DNA of 45,368 nucleotides from Streptomyces sennicomposti (GTDB lineage Bacteria; Actinomycetota; Actinomycetes; Streptomycetales; Streptomycetaceae): positions 1 through 45,368 of the forward strand of contig NZ_JAIOAB010000061.1 in NCBI RefSeq assembly GCF_019890635.1. Reading direction: 5' to 3'. The notes below the pieces were generated by a model. The model worked only from the letters and a program-made list of their open reading frames with translations, ran no database searches and had not been told where the DNA came from. Position 1 is the first letter of the stretch. Each line of letters starts with the position of its first letter. Positions 39,863-45,368 of the stretch are shown one piece after another. The position numbers and the translations under genes are program-made.

Positions 39863-40534
39863 GTGCTTTTCGATGTCCGTCGTGGTCGGCTCGTCCGTGT
39901 CTTCGGTGAGGGACGGGTTCCGACCGTGCCCGCCGCCGCCTTCCCGCCCGCCGCCGCGGACACCGAGGGCGCACGGCTGCTGCGGACCGTCGGCGTTCCC
40001 GACGGGACCGTCCTGCTGCGTCAGCCGGGCGAGGACGAGGGTCTGCTGCCTCTCGTCCAAGACGTCGTCTCCGTCGGCGACTTGGAGGACTCCGAGGGCT
40101 TGGAGGACTTGGAGGGCTTGGAGGGCTTGGAGGATGCCGCAGGAGGCGTCGGCGGATGGCCCGTCATCGGGTGGCTGCTCCACGCGCATCTCGTCCTCGA
40201 CCCCGCGTCCGGCACGGTGTACGCCCTCGACCCCGACGAGGAGATCGTGCGGGGACTCCACACGGACGTCTCCTCTCTCGTCGAGGTCGCCTTCCGGTTC
40301 CAGCGCCTGCTGGAGGAGTTCGCCTTCGGCGGCGATCACATCGACGGCGGCGGCGAGGACGCCGGCTTCGAGCGGCTGGAGGGCGAGGTCGAGCGGGTCC
40401 GTGAGGAGATCGGCCGTGTCGATCCGCTCCCCTTCCGGGACGAGGAGACCGTCTGGTCGGTGGTGGCCGATGAGATCGCCATGGGCCAGCGCTTCCCGGG
40501 CGACAGCCCGGGAGCCCGTTCGCTGTACGGGTGA
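39863..40534 (+). CDS. SUKH-4-type immunity protein
   Basis: The 223-residue protein matches the SUKH-4 pattern: an early GARLLRTVGVPDGT, a central HLVLDPASGTVYALDPDEEI, and SSLVEVAFRFQRLLEEFAFG. An inserted acidic repeat, EGLEDLEGLEGLED, at about residues 79-93 comes from tandem 9- to 12-bp DNA repeats. SUKH proteins neutralise polymorphic toxins of contact-dependent systems; no toxin gene is adjacent. GTG start at 39863, ribosome site weak. Confidence 0.72.
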   Translation: MLFDVRRGRLVRVFGEGRVPTVPAAAFPPAAADTEGARLLRTVGVPDGTVLLRQPGEDEGLLPLVQDVVSVGDLEDSEGLEDLEGLEGLEDAAGGVGGWPVIGWLLHAHLVLDPASGTVYALDPDEEIVRGLHTDVSSLVEVAFRFQRLLEEFAFGGDHIDGGGEDAGFERLEGEVERVREEIGRVDPLPFRDEETVWSVVADEIAMGQRFPGDSPGARSLYG

Positions 40535-40568
40535 GCGCCCGCCGGCGCCGCCCACGCATCGCGCGGAA

Positions 40569-40787
40569 TCACTCCCCCTTCGTCTCCGCCAGCGTGTGGG
40601 CGACCAGGGCGTTGGCGTGGCCGTGGCCCATCGCGTGGTCCGTCTTGAGCCAGGTGACCAGTTCCATGTGCTTGGTCAGCGGGGAGGTGCGGATCAGGGT
40701 CTTCCACTCCTCTATCGAGCGGCCGTACTTCTTCTCGATGGAGGGGAAGTAGCTGGCCGGGCCCTTGGGGGCGGGGGTGGTGGGCAT
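40569..40787 (-). CDS. DUF4287-domain protein
   Basis: The 72-residue protein PKGPASYFPSIEKKYGRSIE, then MGHGHANALVAHTLAETKGE, matches DUF4287: short helical proteins containing YFPSIEKKYG and GxGHANALV. ATG at 40787, chosen because upstream codons come from a tandem repeat. Function unknown. The start region has a weak AAGG site. Confidence 0.88.
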   Translation of the reverse strand: MPTTPAPKGPASYFPSIEKKYGRSIEEWKTLIRTSPLTKHMELVTWLKTDHAMGHGHANALVAHTLAETKGE

Positions 40788-40810
40788 GGGGGTGGCCTTT
40801 CCGGTACGAA

Positions 40811-40860
40811 GTTCGGAGGGGTTCGGAGGGTTCATAGGGATTCGGAGGGGTTCGGAGGGG
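40811..40860. repeat. Tandem 10-bp GTTCGGAGGG repeats
   Basis: Four copies of (G)TTCGGAGGG, interrupted by TTCATAGGGA, lie between the DUF4287 gene and the reductase gene. Confidence 0.85.
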
Positions 40861-40881
40861 TTCAGCGGGCTCGGAGCCGGT

Positions 40882-41454
40882 TCAGTGGGTCCTGTCGAAG
40901 ACCATCTTCTGGATGCCGTTCGCGTACGTCTCGTGTTCCGTCAGCTTCAGCTTCTGGGCGGGCTTGTCCGTGGTGCTGAACAGGCGCTTGCCGGCGCCGA
41001 GGAGAAGGGGGAAGACGAGCAGGTGGTAGCGGTCGATCAGGCCGGCGTCCGCGAGGGAACGGGTCAGGGCGGCGCTGCCGTGGACGATGATCGGGCCGCC
41101 GTCCGTCTCCTTCAGCGCGGCCACGTCCTCCAGCGAGCGCAGGATCGTGGTCTCGCCCCAGTCCGGCGCCAGGTCGTCCTCGGTGAGGGTGGTGGAGACC
41201 ACGTACTTGGGCATCGCCTTGTAGTCCGCGAACTCCTCCATGTCCGGCCATACGGCGCTGAAGGCCTCGTAGCTGACTCTGCCGAGCAGCATCGCCGTGG
41301 CCTCCCGCTGCTCCCGGCCCTTGATCTCGTACGCCTCGGGCTGGAAGTCGACCTCCTTGAACGTCCAGCCCGCGTTCCGGTAGCCGGGCTCGCCGCCCGG
41401 GGCCTCCACCACGCCGTCGAGCGAGACGAAGGCGGTGCTGATCAGGGTGCGCAT
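40882..41454 (-). CDS. RibD C-terminal/dihydrofolate reductase-like protein
   Basis: The 190-residue protein has a DHFR-like fold: MRTLISTAFVSLDGVVEAPG, EATAMLLGRVSYEAFSAVWP, PKYVVSTTLTEDDL, GGPIIVHGSAALTRSLADAG and HLLVFPLLLGAGKRLF. It is an NADPH-binding reductase family of unknown substrate, common in Streptomyces. ATG at 41454 with GAGGA seven bases upstream; the ORF extends 11 codons further to 41487 without a site. Confidence 0.9.
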   Translation of the reverse strand: MRTLISTAFVSLDGVVEAPGGEPGYRNAGWTFKEVDFQPEAYEIKGREQREATAMLLGRVSYEAFSAVWPDMEEFADYKAMPKYVVSTTLTEDDLAPDWGETTILRSLEDVAALKETDGGPIIVHGSAALTRSLADAGLIDRYHLLVFPLLLGAGKRLFSTTDKPAQKLKLTEHETYANGIQKMVFDRTH

Positions 41455-41595
41455 CCGGGGTTCCTCGGCATTTCCGTGGTCGCTCACCGGGCGGGTCGGC
41501 CGGTGGGGCGGTGGGTGTGCGCCGCCGGTGCTGTCGCGGGCGGTGCGTGTCGGTCGTGGGTAGGACCGCGGCGCCGTCGAAAAGTCATCGGCGCG

Positions 41596-42087
41596 TCATC
41601 GGTCGTCGTCCGACTTTTTCTCCGGGCCGTCGTAGACCACCGTCCAGGGGCGGGGGGCGGCCGGCGGGAAGGGGCGGTGCGGGCCCGCCGTGTGGTCGCG
41701 GGACAGGACCTCCGCCGCGCAGGCCGCGAAGTGGCGCGCGGCCGGGTGGGCTCCCCGGCCGGCCGGCCAGGCGCCGCTGATCCGCTGGGCGAGGGGGCGG
41801 CCGGCCAAAGGACGCCAGGCGACCCGCGGCTCCTTGCGCGCCGCCGGTCCCCGGTCGAAGGCGACGCCGTGGCCCGCCGTCACCAGGGCCAGCAGGAACT
41901 CGGGGTGGGACGCGTGCCGCAGGCGGCCCGGGACGAAGCCCTCCGTGCGGCACACGTCGAGGAGCCGGTCGTACCAGCCCGGCGCCTGCGCCCTCGGGAA
42001 GAGCACCAGGTCGTGGCCGGCGAGGTCGGCGAGCCGTACCTCCGGCAGCCGGGCCGGCGGGGCCGTGACGGACCCGTGCCCCCGCGC
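41596..42087 (-). pseudogene. LysR-type regulator remnant (C-terminal part only)
   Basis: The frame reads RLPEVRLADLAGHDLVLFPR, then APGWYDRLLDVCRTEGFVPG and LLALVTAGHGVAFDRGPA, which is the second half of a LysR substrate-binding domain. The DNA-binding domain and first half are missing: upstream the sequence runs into the terminator of the FG-GAP gene and then that gene. The only ATG/GTG in the frame would start mid-domain, so I call it a pseudogene. Nothing else is visible in 41455-41595. Confidence 0.7.
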
Positions 42088-42110
42088 CGGCGGCCGCGGC
42101 GCGGGGGCAC
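42076..42110 (-). terminator. Terminator of the FG-GAP protein gene
   Basis: A perfect 14-bp stem GTGCCCCCGCGCCG/CGGCGCGGGGGCAC with a 7-base loop starts 30 bp after the stop at 42140 on the minus strand. Confidence 0.9.
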
Positions 42111-42139
42111 GGGGGGGGAGTCACCCGGTGGGGGCGCGC

Positions 42140-44377
42140 TCAGGCGATGTGGTTGAGCGCGTAGGAGTCGCCGGGTCCGACCCGGTCGGGGGAGACGGAC
42201 GGCAGCCGGGACGCGAAGGGCGCCCGCCAGTCGCCCGTACCGGAGTAGAAGTACGCCCTGTTGTGGGTCACGTCGTAGGCGAGCAGGTCCGCACGGCCGT
42301 CCCGGTTCGCGTCGCCGATGCCGACGAGGTGGCTGTAGGCGTTCCAGCCGCCGCCGATCCGGGTGCGGGCGGCGAAGGTGCCGTCGCCACGGCCGAGGTA
42401 GAGCCACAGCACGCCGTCGCGGTCCCGGGCGACCAGGTCACCGGAGGCGGCACCGCCCACGTCCCCCACCGCGGTGATCTCGGCATAGGTGTTCCAGCCG
42501 CCGCCGATCTTCACCCGGCGGGCGAACGGCGCCTTGTACTGGCCGGTGCCCTTGTAGAGCCACAGCACCCCGGAGGTGTCGGTGGCCAGGAGGTCGGCCT
42601 TGCCGTCGCCGGTGTAGTCGGCGCCGCCGGTGATCTTGTTGTACGTCTGCCAGCCGCCGCCGATCTTCACCCGGGAAGCGAAGGTTCCGTCGCCGCGGCC
42701 GAGGTAGAGCCACAGCACACCGCTGCCGTCGCGGGCCACGAGGTCGGCGTGGGCCGCGCCCCCGACATCGCCGACGGTCTCGAGCTGGTTGTAGATCCCC
42801 CAGCCCGAGCCGATGAGCTTCGTCCCGTGTCCCGACAACTGGCCCGGGTTGTACGGGTCGTGGTACGTGTCGCTGCTCCACAGGCGTCCGGCGGTGTCCC
42901 GGGCGAGCACGTTCGGCGCGCCGTTGTCGTCGAAGTCGTGCGGCTTGACCGTGCGCACGACCGTGAACGAGCCGGTGGAGGTGAGGTCCGGGCCGATGCC
43001 GTTGAGCGGCTTGGCGACCAGCGTCCACGTGTAGTCGCCGTTGTACGCGGCGCCCTGCGGCATCGAGCCGAGGCCGCCCTCCCAGTCGAAGCGGACGGTG
43101 GCGCCCGGGTCCGTGAAGGTCGCGGTCCGGGTCTGGCCGGTGCGGGTGTGCCGCAGGGTGACCGTCACCTCGGCGTTGCCCCGGGACAACTGCCACTGGA
43201 GCGACGCCTTGCCGCCGTTCCGGTCGAGGTCGACGGTGGCGGGCACGCCGTGCCCGGTCAGGGTGATGCGGGTGGGCTCGCCGGTGCTCGCGACGAGGGC
43301 GACGGCCGGGGCGCCGTCCTGGCCCGAGACGATCCGGTAGAGGCCCTCGCCCTCGGCGACCGTGCCACCGCGCACGAACAGCGTGCCGTCGGGGGCCGTG
43401 GCCGCGGAGGTGAGGTGGTCGAGCAGTTTGCGGGTGGCGCCGGTCTTCAGGTTGTACGCGGTCAGCGCGTTCGAGGAGTACGCGAAGATCGAGGTCAGGC
43501 CGCCGCGGTTGCCGTACGTCAGCCAGTCGCCCTGGAAGGCGAGTTCCACGGCGGGGGGCCAGACCTTGCCCACGTGGATGTTCTGGGCCTTGCCCGTGGC
43601 CCGTTCGACGACCGTCACCGTGGCGTCGTCCGTACCGTTGTACTGGGTCCAGGCCACGTGCGTGGCGGAGACGGCGACGTTGCTCTTCGTCGCGGCGGCC
43701 TTCGAGACCTCGTAGGTCTCCTCCATGACGCCGGTGGCGAGGTCGACGAGACCGAAGAAGTACCGGGTGTCCGCGTCCGTGCCGGTCGTGTAGCCGACCA
43801 GGGCCTCGGTGGCGGTGCCGGGCGTGACCTTCACCCCGGCGGCGTCCTGCGGGAAGAGACCGGTCACCGTGCGCGGCGACTGGCCCTTGGTGTGGATCCG
43901 CAGCGTCGTGCCGCCCGCGTCGCCGGTCGCCGTGGTGAACAGCGAGGTCCCGGCGGCGCCCGCGTACCGCACGCCGTTGACGGACGGGCCGAGGTCGTAG
44001 GCGTAGACGGTCGAGCCGCTCGCCATGTCCGTGATCCGGGCCGTGGAACCGAGGCACGTGGCGACGAGATCGCCGACCCCGGTGGCCTGGACCGCGGCGC
44101 TCCACGGCCACTGCGTCGCGGCGCCGCCCCCGGCGGGCAGCCAGCTCTTGGTGGCGCCGTTCTTCTCCCAGGTCAGATAGCCCGATGCGGTGGCGCCGGC
44201 GATGTCCTCGCCCTTCGGGAAGGCGGGCGCCGTCCGGTCCCCGGGCACGGCGGGCACGGCGCCGGTGGCGGGCGCGGCCACCGCCGGGACGGTCAGTCCG
44301 GCGCCGCCGGCCGTGAGGGCGAGAACGGTGGCGAGGGCCGCGCCGAGGCGCCGCCCGGTGGTTCTGGCAGGAAGCAA
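42140..44377 (-). CDS. Secreted FG-GAP/VCBS repeat protein
   Basis: The 745-residue protein has a signal peptide (MLPARTTGRRLGAALATVLA, cleavage after AVAA near residue 40), a ~450-residue beta-propeller-like region, an Ig-like segment, and C-terminal FG-GAP repeats. The repeats are visible as at least five units of the type DLVARDGSGVLWLYLGRGDG, each with a DxDxDG-like calcium loop (GDANRDGRADLLAYD). These proteins are extracellular and may bind carbohydrate or protein. The TTG at 44377 has GAAGGA ahead; the open frame to 44560 has no signal-like start. 44378-44645 holds no gene. Confidence 0.85.
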   Translation of the reverse strand: MLPARTTGRRLGAALATVLALTAGGAGLTVPAVAAPATGAVPAVPGDRTAPAFPKGEDIAGATASGYLTWEKNGATKSWLPAGGGAATQWPWSAAVQATGVGDLVATCLGSTARITDMASGSTVYAYDLGPSVNGVRYAGAAGTSLFTTATGDAGGTTLRIHTKGQSPRTVTGLFPQDAAGVKVTPGTATEALVGYTTGTDADTRYFFGLVDLATGVMEETYEVSKAAATKSNVAVSATHVAWTQYNGTDDATVTVVERATGKAQNIHVGKVWPPAVELAFQGDWLTYGNRGGLTSIFAYSSNALTAYNLKTGATRKLLDHLTSAATAPDGTLFVRGGTVAEGEGLYRIVSGQDGAPAVALVASTGEPTRITLTGHGVPATVDLDRNGGKASLQWQLSRGNAEVTVTLRHTRTGQTRTATFTDPGATVRFDWEGGLGSMPQGAAYNGDYTWTLVAKPLNGIGPDLTSTGSFTVVRTVKPHDFDDNGAPNVLARDTAGRLWSSDTYHDPYNPGQLSGHGTKLIGSGWGIYNQLETVGDVGGAAHADLVARDGSGVLWLYLGRGDGTFASRVKIGGGWQTYNKITGGADYTGDGKADLLATDTSGVLWLYKGTGQYKAPFARRVKIGGGWNTYAEITAVGDVGGAASGDLVARDRDGVLWLYLGRGDGTFAARTRIGGGWNAYSHLVGIGDANRDGRADLLAYDVTHNRAYFYSGTGDWRAPFASRLPSVSPDRVGPGDSYALNHIA

Positions 44378-44645
44378 CGCAGTGTTCCTTCGACTCAGGT
44401 GACTCGGACAGGCGTGGGGGGCTGAGGGGCTGGTGCGGGGAGCGGGCGGTGATCGTGCGACGGGCCCGCGCGGGCGGCCGCGCGCGGTCGGACGGACGGG
44501 TCCCCGCCGTCCCGCACGACAGACGTGCCAACCCACACCATGATCGCTGGAGGGTATCAACGGCCTCCGACAGGAGTCACCCGGGTATCCCTCCTCCCCC
44601 CGCCGTCGGTCTTCCGCCCGTCCCGCCTCCTCGCGGGGGGCGCCG

Positions 44646-45122
44646 TCAGCTCCTGGGTGCGGGCGGGGCGGTGTCCAGCGCCCGCCGGGCCTCCGTCACG
44701 AAGGCCAGCTTCGCCCGGTTCAGGTCGTCCGGCGGCTCGTGGCGCCGCAGGGCGTCGACGAGGCGGGCCGCCGCGGCCGCGACGTCGGACGGCCCCTCCA
44801 GCACGACTTCGCCGAGGGCGCGCTGGAGCAGGACGGCGTCGCCCTGGTCTCCGCCCCGGCCCGTCCGCTCGGCGAGGACCCTTGCCTCCGCGACGCCGAG
44901 GAACCCCGCGTAGACCTGGCGCCGCACGGCCAGGGCGCGCTGCTCCGCCTCACCGCGCACGGTCATCCGGACCGACTCCAGCAGTGCCTCGGCCTGCCGG
45001 TCGCCCGCGTGCCGCGCGGCGTCGGCCTGCCTGATGCCGGCGGACCTGCTGTACCACCCCGTGACGACGCTGCCCGCGATCGCCGCCCCGGCGGCGATCA
45101 GCGCGATACCCCACTCGCTCAT
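44646..45122 (-). CDS. Small N-terminally anchored membrane protein
   Basis: The 158-residue protein has one N-terminal membrane helix (MSEWGIALIAAGAAIAGSVV) and a charged helical cytoplasmic part with a probable coiled coil (AARHAGDRQAEALLESVRMT and RGEAEQRALAVRRQVYAGFL). ATG at 45122 with GGGAGGA. The layout recalls actinobacterial proteins of unknown function that resemble YtxH-type anchors. No family named. Confidence 0.65.
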   Translation of the reverse strand: MSEWGIALIAAGAAIAGSVVTGWYSRSAGIRQADAARHAGDRQAEALLESVRMTVRGEAEQRALAVRRQVYAGFLGVAEARVLAERTGRGGDQGDAVLLQRALGEVVLEGPSDVAAAAARLVDALRRHEPPDDLNRAKLAFVTEARRALDTAPPAPRS

Positions 45123-45223
45123 GCCCCCATCCTCCCGGTCGCGGCTCCGTGGCGTACGGGTCTCGCGCAGGTGCGGCAAGGATCACTCGCGGGTCCGCGC
45201 GACGCGGGCGGTACGATCGGCCC

Positions 45224-45368
45224 ATGTCGCCGGACGACGCCGAGAAACCCGCTCCGACCTGCGGAAACCCTTCTCCCCACCGCCCAACTCCCGCTAGGAT
45301 GGGAGAATTGCGGGCGACGGGCGACGGGCGACGGGCGACGGGCGACGGGCGACGGGCGACGGGCGACG
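45224..45368 (+). CDS. Possible partial ORF with in-frame heptanucleotide repeats
   Basis: An ATG at 45224 opens a frame that runs to the window edge (MSPDDAEKPAPTCGNPSPHR then repeating ATGDGRR). There is no ribosome site, but TACGAT ends six bases before the ATG, as in leaderless Streptomyces genes. A second -10-like TAGGAT (45295-45300) instead suggests that this is a promoter region. It is incomplete, so low confidence. Confidence 0.3.
   Translation, partial: MSPDDAEKPAPTCGNPSPHRPTPARMGELRATGDGRRATGDGRRATGD
45310..45368. repeat. Heptanucleotide microsatellite (GGGCGAC)n
   Basis: At least eight perfect copies of a 7-bp unit, GGGCGAC, run to the end of the window. Because 7 is not a multiple of 3, each gain or loss of a unit would shift the reading frame. 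Confidence 0.95.

Noticed and set aside
37508..40555. 1015-codon minus-strand open frame
   Set aside because: It lies antisense to the sortase, sigma factor and SUKH-4 genes, which have recognisable domains; its own translation is low-complexity.
41690..44425. 911-codon plus-strand open frame opposite the FG-GAP gene
   Set aside because: Antisense shadow of a clear secreted repeat protein; no start signal.
45310..45368. CRISPR array
   Set aside because: Unit is 7 bp with no spacers; a simple microsatellite.

Overview
The window is a piece of a high-GC actinobacterial chromosome, almost certainly Streptomyces. The codon usage is strongly G/C at third positions and GTG/TTG starts are common. 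The heat-shock loci carry HspR (HAIR) operators, and the dnaK-grpE-dnaJ-hspR order, a 191-residue Dcd, an MhuD-like heme monooxygenase and an EtfD-type Fe-S protein all fit that genus. There are no rRNA genes and no CRISPR array. One complete tRNA (tRNA-Gly, anticodon CCC) is present.

Layout. (1) 1-3727: clpB with its HAIR operator, a degenerate repeat tract and a split-barrel flavin/F420-type oxidoreductase. (2) 3828-8572: a compact regulatory cluster made of a secreted small peptide, a mini Rieske-like protein without cluster ligands, and four paralogous LuxR-type regulators (three in tandem, one convergent). (3) 8830-14481: an orphan sugar-binding lipoprotein, then the dnaK-grpE-dnaJ-hspR operon. 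HspR probably represses both this operon and clpB. (4) 14484-21577: conserved housekeeping-type genes: a MraY/WecA-like protein with altered catalytic motifs, an EtfD-like membrane Fe-S oxidoreductase, an MhuD-like protein, a Yip1-family membrane protein, a phosphoribosyltransferase, dcd and a zinc-ribbon miniprotein.

(5) 21858-29504: a genomic island in the 3' end of tRNA-Gly, bounded by a perfect 47-bp direct repeat. It has no recognisable integrase, replication or transfer gene. It carries a GntR-centred regulatory module with repeated AGTGGC/GCCACT operators (GntR, DUF1152-like protein, CxxC miniprotein, HATPase). It also carries an AT-richer two-gene unit, an AAA ATPase followed by a DUF4435/TOPRIM protein, which looks like a PARIS (AriA/AriB) anti-phage system. 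A nested inverted repeat lies just upstream of that unit. Next to the right att site is a translationally coupled methyltransferase-HNH nuclease pair. The PARIS-like unit and the MTase-HNH pair are the best candidates for unusual biology here.

(6) 29505-45368: accessory chromosome. It holds a VapBC-type toxin-antitoxin pair whose 3' end is duplicated 1.2 kb away, a Tat-exported hydrolase, an ECF sigma factor with a coupled membrane protein, a sulfotransferase-like protein, and a set of SUKH-type immunity genes and small hypotheticals without a toxin. These are followed by a class F sortase with a candidate surface substrate and another ECF sigma/membrane protein pair, a DUF4287 protein, a RibD/DHFR-like reductase, a LysR remnant, a large secreted FG-GAP repeat protein, a small membrane protein, and at the very edge a heptanucleotide microsatellite inside an open reading frame.

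Gene calls rest on recognition of protein motifs in translated frames and on start-site inspection. No database search was possible, so family names are recognition calls and operator or promoter calls are inferences.
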